42,368 nucleotides of DNA, taken from assembly GCF_004348725.1 (NCBI RefSeq), contig NZ_SMKR01000049.1, forward strand, positions 1-42,368, read 5' to 3'. The notes under the pieces were generated by a model, which was not told the origin of the DNA, searched no databases, and saw only the letters and a program-made list of their open reading frames with translations. Shown here one piece after another: positions 34,765 to 42,368 of the stretch (the first letter of the stretch is position 1; each line of letters starts with the position of its first letter). The DNA comes from Kribbella turkmenica (GTDB lineage Bacteria; Actinomycetota; Actinomycetes; Propionibacteriales; Kribbellaceae). A program made the position numbers and the translations under genes.

Positions 34765-35954
34765 TCATCGATCTGACCGACACGACCTCGAGCGAGATCG
34801 CCTCGGCGCTGCTGCGCGCCCGCCGGAACGCGGGCTCGCCGGCGATGGGCATGGTCGGCACCATCGTGGTGGTGGTCGACGAGGCGTCCCACCACGACGC
34901 GATGAAGGCCGCGAACGAGGCCGGTCGCGAGCACCCGTCCCGCGTCCTGGTCGCGATCCTGCGTCCCGGCCGGGCCTCGTCGTCCGGCCTGGACGCCGAG
35001 GTGCGGGTGGGCGAAGGCATCCCGGGTGAGGCCGTGCTGCTGCGGCTGCACGGCGAGCTGGCGAAGGTGCCGGAGTCCGTGGTCACTCCCCTGTTGCTGC
35101 CCGACTCCCCGGTCATCGTCTGGTGGCCGGGCGGCGGTCCGAAGGTCCCGGCCGAGGACGCGCTCGGCCGGCTCGGTCGCCGCCGGGTCACCGACGCGGC
35201 CGCGACCCGTCGTGCGTCGGTCGACTTCAGTGCGCGGGCGGAGGGTTACCAGCCCGGCGACACGGACTTCGCCTGGACCAGGCTGACCCCGTGGCGTGCG
35301 CTGATGGCCGCGGCCCTCGACCAGTACCCGACGAAGGTCACCGGTGCCGAGGTCGTGTCGGCCAAGGGCAACCCGAGTGCCGACCTGCTGGCGGCCTGGC
35401 TGCAGCAGCGGCTCGGTGTCGCGGTCGAGCAGAAGACGTCGCGTGGCCCGGGGATCACCGCGGCGAGGTTGTTCACGCCGACCGGGCCGATCTCGTTGAC
35501 CCGTCCGGACGGCGCGGTCGCGACGTTCAGCGTTCCCGGTCAGCCGGATCGCCCGGTGGCGCTGAAGCGGCGGACGACGTCCGAACTGCTCAGCGAGGAA
35601 CTGCGGCGGCTCGACCCCGACGACGTGTACGCGCACACGCTGGCGTGCATGGTCGAGCGGGAGGGCATGCCGGCCGACGAGAAGAAGGTCAGCGCGGCCG
35701 ATCGCCGGTCGGCGCAGACCGCGGCGACCGCGGCGGCGAACCGGACGGCGACCGCCGACAGCACCAACGGCAAGGCCGAGCCGAAGACCAGCGCCGCGAA
35801 GAGGGCCGCGGTGAAGAAGGCGGTGGCGAAGACGACCACCACGAAGGCCACCGCGAAGCGGACGGCCGCCAAGAAGTCCGCGGCGAAGAAGGCGGCGGGT
35901 CAGAAGAGCGCGGCCAAGAAGAGCACGGGTAAGAGGGTGGCGGGGCGCTCATGA
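34761..35954 (+). CDS. opcA: OpcA, glucose-6-phosphate dehydrogenase assembly protein
   Basis: 397 residues from ATG 34761, overlapping the zwf stop. OpcA binds and activates Zwf. The core (1-310) has MVGTIVVVVDEASHHDAMKA, LLLPDSPVIVWWPGGGP and YQPGDTDFAWTRLTPWRAL, all usual for the family. From about residue 313 the protein continues with a tail of about 85 residues rich in Ala, Lys and Thr (repeats such as AAKKSAAKKAAGQKSAAKKS), like histone H1-type tails of actinobacterial nucleoid proteins. This tail is not part of the standard domain. Stop overlaps pgl as ATGA. Confidence 0.93.
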   Translation: MIIDLTDTTSSEIASALLRARRNAGSPAMGMVGTIVVVVDEASHHDAMKAANEAGREHPSRVLVAILRPGRASSSGLDAEVRVGEGIPGEAVLLRLHGELAKVPESVVTPLLLPDSPVIVWWPGGGPKVPAEDALGRLGRRRVTDAAATRRASVDFSARAEGYQPGDTDFAWTRLTPWRALMAAALDQYPTKVTGAEVVSAKGNPSADLLAAWLQQRLGVAVEQKTSRGPGITAARLFTPTGPISLTRPDGAVATFSVPGQPDRPVALKRRTTSELLSEELRRLDPDDVYAHTLACMVEREGMPADEKKVSAADRRSAQTAATAAANRTATADSTNGKAEPKTSAAKRAAVKKAVAKTTTTKATAKRTAAKKSAAKKAAGQKSAAKKSTGKRVAGRS

Positions 35955-36721
35955 GCTCTCCGTCGATCCTGGTCAACCGCGACGCCGAGGGCCTGGCCCA
36001 CGCCGTCGCGGCCCGGCTGATCACCCGGCTGGTCGACGTTCAGAGCAGCGGCCGGGTCGCGCAGGTCGTACTGACCGGCGGCCGGGTCGCCGCGGTCGTC
36101 TACCGGGCGGTCGCCGAGTCGCCGGCCCGCAGCGCGATCGACTGGCGGCGGGTCGAGTTCTGGTGGGGTGACGAGCGGTTCCTGCCGGCGGGCGACCCGG
36201 AGCGCAACGAGACGCAGGCACGGGAAGCGCTGCTCGACCATGTGGACGTCGACCCTGCCCGGGTCCACCCGATGCCGGCCGACACCGGTCAGGGTGCCGA
36301 GGCGGCCGCGGCGGCGTACGCGGACGCGCTGGCCAAGGCGGTCGGTGCCGGTGATCGCGACGGCGTGCCGACGTTCGACGTACTGCTGCTCGGGGTCGGG
36401 CCGGACGGGCACGTTGCGTCGCTCTTTCCCGAGCACGCCGGGCTGCACGCCGAGGACGTCTCGTCGATCGCGGTGCACGGCGCCCCCAAGCCGCCGCCGA
36501 CCCGGACCTCGCTCACGTTCCCGGCGCTGAACCGGGCGCACGAGGTCTGGTTCGTCGTGTCCGGCGCGGACAAGGCGAAGGCGGTCCGGCTGGCCCTGGC
36601 CGGCACCGGCCGGCTGCAGATCCCCGCTGCCGGGGTGACGGGTCTCAACCGCACCCTGTGGCTGCTCGACGAGGCTTCTGCGGGAGAGATTCCCAGCAGC
36701 ATCCGGGCACCACGCACCTGA
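35951..36721 (+). CDS. pgl: 6-phosphogluconolactonase
   Basis: 256 residues. Hydrolyses the lactone made by Zwf. Related to the NagB fold: VVLTGGRVAAVVYRAVAES near the N-terminus, then VEFWWGDERFLPAGDPERNE (about 70-89) and VLLLGVGPDGHVASLFPEH (about 142-160), the two conserved phosphogluconolactonase blocks. ATG 35951 overlaps the opcA stop. Last gene of the six-gene operon; no gnd is present in the window. Confidence 0.95.
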   Translation: MSSPSILVNRDAEGLAHAVAARLITRLVDVQSSGRVAQVVLTGGRVAAVVYRAVAESPARSAIDWRRVEFWWGDERFLPAGDPERNETQAREALLDHVDVDPARVHPMPADTGQGAEAAAAAYADALAKAVGAGDRDGVPTFDVLLLGVGPDGHVASLFPEHAGLHAEDVSSIAVHGAPKPPPTRTSLTFPALNRAHEVWFVVSGADKAKAVRLALAGTGRLQIPAAGVTGLNRTLWLLDEASAGEIPSSIRAPRT

Positions 36722-36904
36722 GCAGGAACGCCGCCGACTGAAGCCTTCTCAGCCTCACCGGCGTCACCGGACGCGGATCTGAAGGCGGCACGAGCGGCGC
36801 TGGACACCAACGGCACCGGAAGGCGAGGCCGCGGTGAACCGGGTGGTCGGCGGCCGCTGATCCTTCGGCCGGCGCCGAACGGTCCGGCTGCGAGGATGAC
36901 CGGT
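36722..36904. other. Gene-free stretch after pgl
   Basis: 183 bases between pgl and the next gene. The pgl frame stays open for about 40 codons past its stop and reads SPDADLKAARAALDTNGTG, which looks somewhat protein-like; one removed base would continue it as EAAVNRVVGGR and a stop. This could be a decayed gene end or simple high-GC coding bias. No clear promoter or terminator seen. Confidence 0.25.
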
Positions 36905-37708
36905 ATGACGTTTCGCGAGCTGCACACCGGATTCTTCGTCATGCCGAACGCCTGGGACGCTGGGAGCGCCGTCGTTTTGGCCGATGCCGGATTCCCGGCG
37001 ATCGCGACCACCAGCGCGGGCATCGCGTTCTCCCTCGGCAAGGGTGACCACACCCTTCCCGACGGTGCGCCGTCCGTGTCGCGGGACGACATGTTCGCGC
37101 GGGTCCAGGAGATCACCGCGGCGAGCGGCGTACCGGTGAACGGCGACCTCGAGGACGGGTACGGCGCGGAACCGTCGGCGGTGGCCGAGACCATCGCGCT
37201 CGCCCGGGAAGCGGGGCTCGCCGGTGGGAACGTCGAGGACTACGACGGGCGGGAGCTGTACGACGTCGAGCTCGCGGTCGAGCGGATCGTCGCCGCCCGG
37301 GAGGCCGCCGGGCCCGACTTCGTGCTCACCGCCCGCACGGATGGCCGGCTCCTCAGGACGCCGGCGCCCCTCGCGGACTCCATCGACCGGGCCAACCGCT
37401 TCCGCGAGGCCGGGGCCGACTGTCTGTACGTGCCCGGGGTCGACGACGTCGACGCGATCCGTCTGCTCGTCCGCGAGATCTCCGGGCCGCTCAACGTCGT
37501 ACTCGGGCTGGGCACCTCGACGCTCACCGTCGGAGACCTGCGGTCCGCCGGCGTCACCCGGGTCAGCCTCGGCGGCAGCATCGCGCGCGCCGCCCTCGGC
37601 CTGGTCCGGCGGGCGGCGCAGGAGCTGCTGACCACCGGCACGATCGACTTCGCCGCCGGCCAGATCCCGCAGGCCGAGCTCAACCGGCTGTTCGCCCGGC
37701 GGGCCTGA
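36905..37708 (+). CDS. Isocitrate lyase / phosphoenolpyruvate mutase family enzyme
   Basis: 267 residues from ATG 36905: GCGAGG lies nine bases upstream, while ATG 36896 directly abuts it. TIM-barrel of the ICL/PEP-mutase superfamily: FFVMPNAWDAGSAVVLADAG at the N-terminus, VNGDLEDGYG (about 78-87) with the metal-binding acidic residues, GGNVEDYDG (about 107), and FVLTARTDG. The lyase KKCGH loop of true isocitrate and methylisocitrate lyases is not seen, so the substrate is probably another 2-oxo or C-C bond compound. Small members of this family are often annotated only at superfamily level. Confidence 0.85.
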   Translation: MTFRELHTGFFVMPNAWDAGSAVVLADAGFPAIATTSAGIAFSLGKGDHTLPDGAPSVSRDDMFARVQEITAASGVPVNGDLEDGYGAEPSAVAETIALAREAGLAGGNVEDYDGRELYDVELAVERIVAAREAAGPDFVLTARTDGRLLRTPAPLADSIDRANRFREAGADCLYVPGVDDVDAIRLLVREISGPLNVVLGLGTSTLTVGDLRSAGVTRVSLGGSIARAALGLVRRAAQELLTTGTIDFAAGQIPQAELNRLFARRA

Positions 37709-37718
37709 AATACGAACA

Positions 37719-37741
37719 GCCCGGACCTAGCTGGTCCGGGC
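37719..37741. terminator. Bidirectional hairpin terminator
   Basis: Perfect 9-bp inverted repeat GCCCGGACC / GGTCCGGGC around TAGCT, ten bases after the stop of the ICL/PEPM-family gene and 15 bases beyond the end of the convergent rbpA. There is no long T-run, as usual in high-GC actinobacteria. Confidence 0.75.
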
Positions 37742-37756
37742 CGTTGCGTTCCATGC

Positions 37757-38116
37757 TCAGAAGATGACCTCGCCGCGGGCGCGCCGGGCGCGGAGCTTCT
37801 CCAGCGCCTCCTCGAGGATCTCGGCCGCCTCCTGCTCGCTGCGCCGCTCCTTCACGTACGCCAGGTGCGTCTTGTAGGGCTCGATCTTCGGCGGCGGGGG
37901 CGGGTTGTTCACGTCGGTGCTGGTCGGCAGACCGCACCGCGGACAGTCCCACGCCTCCGGGATGGCGGCCTCGACCGCGAACACCGTCGCAGTCTCGTGC
38001 CCGTTGGCGCAGAAGAACACGATGCGCTGCCGGGGCGCGGTGTCGCCGCGCTCCGCCTCGCCCATCGGGCCCGCACCGACCCGGCTGCCGCGAATCGCAC
38101 TGCCACCACCAGCCAC
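37757..38116 (-). CDS. rbpA: RNA polymerase-binding protein RbpA
   Basis: 119 residues. Actinobacteria-specific factor that binds RNA polymerase and group 1/2 sigma factors and helps open-complex formation. Core with zinc-type residues Cys36, His40, Cys58 and Cys61 (FFCANGHE ... WDCPRCGLP), the basic linker and the C-terminal sigma-interaction domain PYKTHLAYVKERRSEQEAAE. GTG start at 38114-38116. It follows secG by 15 bases and is probably on the same mRNA. Confidence 0.95.
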   Translation of the reverse strand: MAGGGSAIRGSRVGAGPMGEAERGDTAPRQRIVFFCANGHETATVFAVEAAIPEAWDCPRCGLPTSTDVNNPPPPPKIEPYKTHLAYVKERRSEQEAAEILEEALEKLRARRARGEVIF

Positions 38117-38131
38117 GGGAACCTATCCCCC

Positions 38132-38365
38132 TCAGCCGAGCTTGTAGAGCAGGCCGAGCGCGACGATGGCGGCGAACCAGATCAGGCCGACACCGATCGT
38201 GATCCGGTCCAGGTTCCGCTCGGCGACCGAGGAGCCGCCCAGGCTGGACGACACACCGCCACCGAACAGGTCCGACAGACCGCCACCGCGGCCTTTGTGC
38301 AGGAGCACGAGCAGCGTGAGGATGAGGCTGCAGACGATCACGACGATCGAGAAAGCGAGAATCAC
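38132..38365 (-). CDS. secG: Preprotein translocase subunit SecG
   Basis: 77 residues. Small SecYEG subunit with two membrane helices: [20 protein letters not shown] (about 2-21) and [17 protein letters not shown] (about 58-74). The middle is the usual [23 protein letters not shown] 38363-38365 overlaps the tpiA stop as GTGA; the longer upstream frame is a shadow of tpiA. The tpiA-secG-rbpA order is conserved in actinobacteria. Confidence 0.94.
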   Translation of the reverse strand: MILAFSIVVIVCSLILTLLVLLHKGRGGGLSDLFGGGVSSSLGGSSVAERNLDRITIGVGLIWFAAIVALGLLYKLG

Positions 38366-39174
38366 GAGGAGTAGCCTAACTGAAGGTCCAGGTAACGGCA
38401 GATACCGGCGAACTCGTCCACCTGAAGGCTCGCACCTCCGACCAGGCAGCCGTCGACATCCGGTTGGGCCATGATGCCACCTGCGCTGGCCATCTTCACC
38501 GACCCCCCGTAAAGAATCCGTACCGAGTCGGCCACCGACGGTGAGATCGTCTCCTCGATCCGGCTCCGGATCGCGGCGATCACTTCCTGGGCGTCCTCCG
38601 GGGTGGCCACCTCGCCGGTGCCGATCGCCCACACCGGCTCGTAGGCGATCACGAGCTTGCGGACGTCGTCCGGCTTCAGCCCGGCCAGCGCCGCGTCCAG
38701 CTGCCCCAGGCAGTGGTCGACGTGACCGTCGGCCTTCCGGATCTCCAGGCCCTCGCCGACACAGACGATCGGGGTCAGCCCGGCCTCCAGCGCCTTCACC
38801 GTCTTGGCGTTGACCAGCGCGTCGTCCTCGTGGTGGTACTGGCGCCGTTCGGAATGCCCGGTCAGCACGTAGGTGCAGCCGAGCTTGGCCAGCATCGCCG
38901 CCGAGATCTCGCCGGTGTACGCGCCCGCGTCGTACTTCGACACGTCCTGGGCGCCGTACCTGATCTTCATCCGGTCGCCGTCGACCAGGGTCTGCACGCT
39001 GCGGAGGTCGGTGAACGGCGGCAGCACCGCGACCTCGACCCGCTCGAAGTCGTGCTTCTTGTCCTGCAGCGTCCACGACAGCTTCTGCACCAGGTGCACG
39101 GCCTCGACGTGGTTGATGTTCATCTTCCAGTTGCCCGCCATCAACGGCGTCCGGGCACCTGTGCTGTCAGCCAT
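38362..39174 (-). CDS. tpiA: Triose-phosphate isomerase
   Basis: 270 residues. Interconverts dihydroxyacetone phosphate and glyceraldehyde 3-phosphate. Active-site residues are all present: Asn15 and Lys17 (GNWKMN), His107 (LTGHSERR) and Glu179 ([11 protein letters not shown]). The phosphate-binding [10 protein letters not shown] is near the C-terminus. It starts six bases after pgk and overlaps secG. Confidence 0.97.
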   Translation of the reverse strand: MADSTGARTPLMAGNWKMNINHVEAVHLVQKLSWTLQDKKHDFERVEVAVLPPFTDLRSVQTLVDGDRMKIRYGAQDVSKYDAGAYTGEISAAMLAKLGCTYVLTGHSERRQYHHEDDALVNAKTVKALEAGLTPIVCVGEGLEIRKADGHVDHCLGQLDAALAGLKPDDVRKLVIAYEPVWAIGTGEVATPEDAQEVIAAIRSRIEETISPSVADSVRILYGGSVKMASAGGIMAQPDVDGCLVGGASLQVDEFAGICRYLDLQLGYSS

Positions 39175-39180
39175 CGGGTG

Positions 39181-40383
39181 TCAGTCCTCTTCCAGTACGG
39201 CGAGACCCGGGAGCTCTTTGCCCTCCAGGTATTCGAGCGACGCGCCACCACCGGTGGAGATGTGCCCGAACGCGTCGTCGGCGAAGCCTAGCTGTCGAAC
39301 CGCCGCGGCCGAGTCACCGCCGCCGACCACGCTGAGGCCGTCCACCTCGGTCAACGCCTGCGCGACCGCCTTCGTTCCGCCGGCGAACGCGGCCATCTCG
39401 AACACGCCCATCGGGCCGTTCCAGAACACCGTCTTCGCGCCGGCGATCTCGGCGGCGAACGCCTTGCCGGACTCCGGGCCGATGTCCAGGCCGAGCTGGT
39501 CGGCCGGGATCGCGTCCGCGGCCACCACCGTGGCCGGGGCGTCGGCCTTGAACTCGGGCGCGACCACGATGTCGGTCGGCAGCACGATCTCGACCCCCTT
39601 GGACCTCGCGGTCTCCAGGTAGCCCTTGACCGTGTCCACCTGGTCGTCCTCGAGCAGGCTCTTGCCGACCTCGTGGCCCTGCGCCTTCAGGAAGGTGAAG
39701 ACCATGCCGCCGCCGATCAGCAGCTTGTCCGCCTTGGCCAGCAGGTTGTCGATCACCGCGAGCTTGTCGGACACCTTGGCGCCGCCGAGCACGACGACGT
39801 ACGGGCGCTCCGGGCTCTCGGTCAGCTTTCTCAGTACGTCGACCTCGGCGAGCACCAGGCCGCCGGCGGCGTGCGGGAGCTTGCGGGCCACGTCGTACAC
39901 GCTGGCCTGCTTGCGGTGCACGACGCCGAAGCCGTCGCTGACGAACACGTCGGCCAGCGCCGCGAGCTCGTCGGCCAGCTGGTCGCGCTGGTCCTCGTCC
40001 TTGCTCTCCTCGCGCGCGTCGTACCGGACGTTCTCGAGCAGCAGCACCTCGCCCTCGTCGAGGTCCTGGACCGCGGACTGCGCGCTGTCACCGGTCACGT
40101 CGGAGGCGAAGCGCACCTGGACGCCCTCCGGCTGCAGCAGCTCGCCGAGCCGCTTGGCCACCGGGGCCAGGGTGAACTCCGGGTTCGGCTGACCCTTGGG
40201 CCGGCCGAGGTGCGCGGTGACGATCACCTTCGCGCCGGCCTTGGCCAGCTTCACCAGCGTCGGGACGCTGGCCCGGATCCGGCCGTCGTCACCGATCGTC
40301 TCGTCCTTGATCGGCACGTTCAGGTCGGAGCGCACCAGCACGCGCAGGCCGGCCACGTCCCCGAGGTCTTCGATGGTCTTCAC
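39181..40383 (-). CDS. pgk: Phosphoglycerate kinase
   Basis: 400 residues. Makes ATP from 1,3-bisphosphoglycerate. N-terminal substrate site [22 protein letters not shown] and LLLENVRY; the segment [15 protein letters not shown] is the actinobacterial form of the usual DAFGxAHR block. The ATP domain has [32 protein letters not shown] and [11 protein letters not shown]. It starts 89 bases after gap, without an evident promoter between them. Confidence 0.97.
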   Translation of the reverse strand: MKTIEDLGDVAGLRVLVRSDLNVPIKDETIGDDGRIRASVPTLVKLAKAGAKVIVTAHLGRPKGQPNPEFTLAPVAKRLGELLQPEGVQVRFASDVTGDSAQSAVQDLDEGEVLLLENVRYDAREESKDEDQRDQLADELAALADVFVSDGFGVVHRKQASVYDVARKLPHAAGGLVLAEVDVLRKLTESPERPYVVVLGGAKVSDKLAVIDNLLAKADKLLIGGGMVFTFLKAQGHEVGKSLLEDDQVDTVKGYLETARSKGVEIVLPTDIVVAPEFKADAPATVVAADAIPADQLGLDIGPESGKAFAAEIAGAKTVFWNGPMGVFEMAAFAGGTKAVAQALTEVDGLSVVGGGDSAAAVRQLGFADDAFGHISTGGGASLEYLEGKELPGLAVLEED

Positions 40384-40472
40384 AGTTCAGCAATCCTTGC
40401 GGCTCAGGCATGGGCCTGCGCCCGGGGCCGGCAACGGGCCGATCCGGACGCAGGCTGTCGCGAGTGAAGGTG

Positions 40473-41559
<1,087 letters not shown>

Positions 41560-41666
41560 CTGGTACCGTCCACAGCAGACCACCGCCGTCTCACTGACTG
41601 TTCCAGACCAGACCACCGGCTGGTACACGCCCTTTCCGCCTACCGGACCCCGCCGATGCGCCGGAC

Positions 41667-41709
41667 GGCGGCCTCCGAGAAGTCGCCCGAGGACTCGCCG
41701 GAGGCCGCC
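41667..41709. terminator. Long hairpin downstream of the coiled-coil gene
   Basis: Perfect 11-bp inverted repeat GGCGGCCTCCG / CGGAGGCCGCC with a 21-base interior that can pair further through AGTC / GACT. It lies 20 bases beyond the stop of the 124-residue gene on the minus strand, so it probably ends the whiA-side transcript before gap. No T-run. Confidence 0.6.
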
Positions 41710-41729
41710 GCACTGTGAGACAGCCTGTG

Positions 41730-42104
41730 CTAGCCGAGCCCGAGAGCAGGCTTCCCGACGTGCCGCCCGGCGCCGCTCTGCTCTCTCGCTCCGTCGCCCC
41801 CGGCCACCGGTGCCTCGGCGCCGCTCAACGGCACCTGCCCGGAGTTCAGCAGATCACGCGCGAACGCCGCGTCCCCGGCCCTGCCGACCCGCAGGGCGCC
41901 GGCAACCTTGTCCCGCGTGCTCGGCGCACCCTGCATCTCACCGTCCGGCCAGGCCGCGGGCGCGTCCCCGACCATGGAGCTCTGACCTTCCTGCTCCCGC
42001 AGCTTCCGCAGCTCTTCTTCGCGCTGCATGGCCTTGATCGCGTTCTCGGTCCGGACGCGCTCCAGCTCCGCGCGTGCCGCGGCTTCTTCTTCCTGGGTAC
42101 CCAT
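41730..42104 (-). CDS. Uncharacterised coiled-coil protein
   Basis: 124 residues. Residues 4-41 form a charged helix likely to be a coiled coil (EEEAAARAELERVRTENAIK, then AMQREEELRKLREQ). The rest is Gly/Ala-rich and probably disordered. No membrane segment or known domain. ATG 42102-42104 has a good site (GGTGAGGA) upstream, which supports a real gene. It lies 92 bases after whiA on the same strand. Confidence 0.6.
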   Translation of the reverse strand: MGTQEEEAAARAELERVRTENAIKAMQREEELRKLREQEGQSSMVGDAPAAWPDGEMQGAPSTRDKVAGALRVGRAGDAAFARDLLNSGQVPLSGAEAPVAGGDGAREQSGAGRHVGKPALGLG

Positions 42105-42196
42105 CTGTCCTCACCTGTCGTCGGATGGAAACCCCCCTGGGAGCAATCCAACCAACCCGACGAGTGCGGCGCGGGCGGCCGTCGGTAACGATCCGG

Positions 42197-42368
42197 TCAG
42201 GCCGGGTCGAGCATCTCCGGGGTGAGGTTGGCCTCGGTGTTGGGGATGCCGAGGTCGACGGCGCGCTTGTCGGCCATCGCCAGCAGGCGGCGGATCCGGC
42301 CGGCGACGGCGTCCTTGGTCAGCGCCGGCTCGTGCAGCTGACCGAGCTCCTCGAGGCTGGCCTGCTTG
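42197..42368 (-). CDS. whiA: WhiA, C-terminal end (partial)
   Basis: The last 56 codons and the stop of a gene entering from the right edge. The peptide contains [20 protein letters not shown], then [20 protein letters not shown] and a C-terminal [10 protein letters not shown]. This is the helix-turn-helix end of WhiA, a sporulation and cell-division regulator with a homing-endonuclease-like N-terminal domain outside the window. whiA near gap-pgk-tpi is conserved in actinobacteria. Confidence 0.92.
   Translation of the reverse strand, partial: KQASLEELGQLHEPALTKDAVAGRIRRLLAMADKRAVDLGIPNTEANLTPEMLDPA

Noticed and set aside
40384..40472. Possible small RNA or attenuator between gap and pgk (CCTGCG ... 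CGCAGG pairing)
   Set aside because: Short stem with a long interrupted loop in GC-rich DNA; no promoter or T-run supports it.
41715..42188. Plus-strand open frame opposite the 124-residue coiled-coil gene
   Set aside because: The minus-strand frame has a good ribosome-binding site and a heptad-like helix; the plus frame has neither.

Overview
The window is high-GC DNA with dense, overlapping genes, GTG and TTG starts, and a gene set typical of the phylum Actinomycetota: RbpA, WhiA, OpcA, an acVLRF1-type peptidyl-tRNA hydrolase, SufR, and an actinobacterial-type glucose-6-phosphate isomerase. Gene order from about 16 kb to the end matches, from memory, the sufR-sufBDCSU / ctaA / ctaB / tkt-tal-zwf-opcA-pgl / secG-tpi-pgk-gap / whiA neighbourhood of mycobacteria. 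The protein style resembles Propionibacteriales (Nocardioidaceae or Kribbella-like), but genus is an inference.

Layout. (1) 1-7067, minus strand: a Tad/Flp pilus assembly operon. Reading from its promoter it runs CpaB, a CpaE-like ATPase, a 27-codon bridging ORF, the CpaF/TadA motor ATPase, TadB, TadC, an Flp-like pilin, two TadE-like pseudopilins, a TadG-like protein, and a lipoprotein cut off by the window edge. (2) 7118-15886: an accessory block. It contains a minus-strand protein with an internal duplication, then a plus-strand unit: a short leader ORF, a 2347-residue protein built from about six divergent beta-rich repeats, and two small paralogous proteins, one with a zinc ribbon and one without. 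I know of no described function for this unit, and it is the best candidate for an undescribed system. (3) 15868-23075, minus strand: acVLRF1 and the SUF iron-sulfur cluster operon sufR-B-D-Rieske-C-S-U-T. (4) 23203-25662, plus strand: a two-gene ABC exporter and heme A synthase ctaA. (5) 25721-27915, minus strand: a secreted ScyD/ScyE-like protein and heme O synthase ctaB. (6) 28220-36721, plus strand: tkt-tal-pgi-zwf-opcA-pgl, the pentose phosphate set with phosphoglucose isomerase, tightly overlapped. It is followed by an isocitrate lyase/PEP mutase-family enzyme (36905-37708). (7) 37757-42368, minus strand: gap-pgk-tpiA-secG-rbpA, and upstream the 3' end of whiA with a small coiled-coil protein.

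How parts work together. The SUF genes build Fe-S clusters; sufR leads the operon and carries cysteines able to bind a cluster, giving feedback control. CtaB and CtaA act in sequence (heme B to heme O to heme A) for cytochrome c oxidase. Zwf/OpcA and Pgl feed glucose 6-phosphate into the oxidative pentose phosphate branch; Tkt and Tal run the non-oxidative branch; Pgi, TpiA, Gap and Pgk connect it to glycolysis.

Regulation visible in the sequence: five genes (cpaB, the 153-residue gene, sufR, the ABC ATPase and ctaA) have a -10-like hexamer exactly six bases before the start codon and little or no Shine-Dalgarno sequence, so leaderless transcripts are predicted. I saw no tRNA, rRNA, CRISPR array, transposase, integrase or replication origin.
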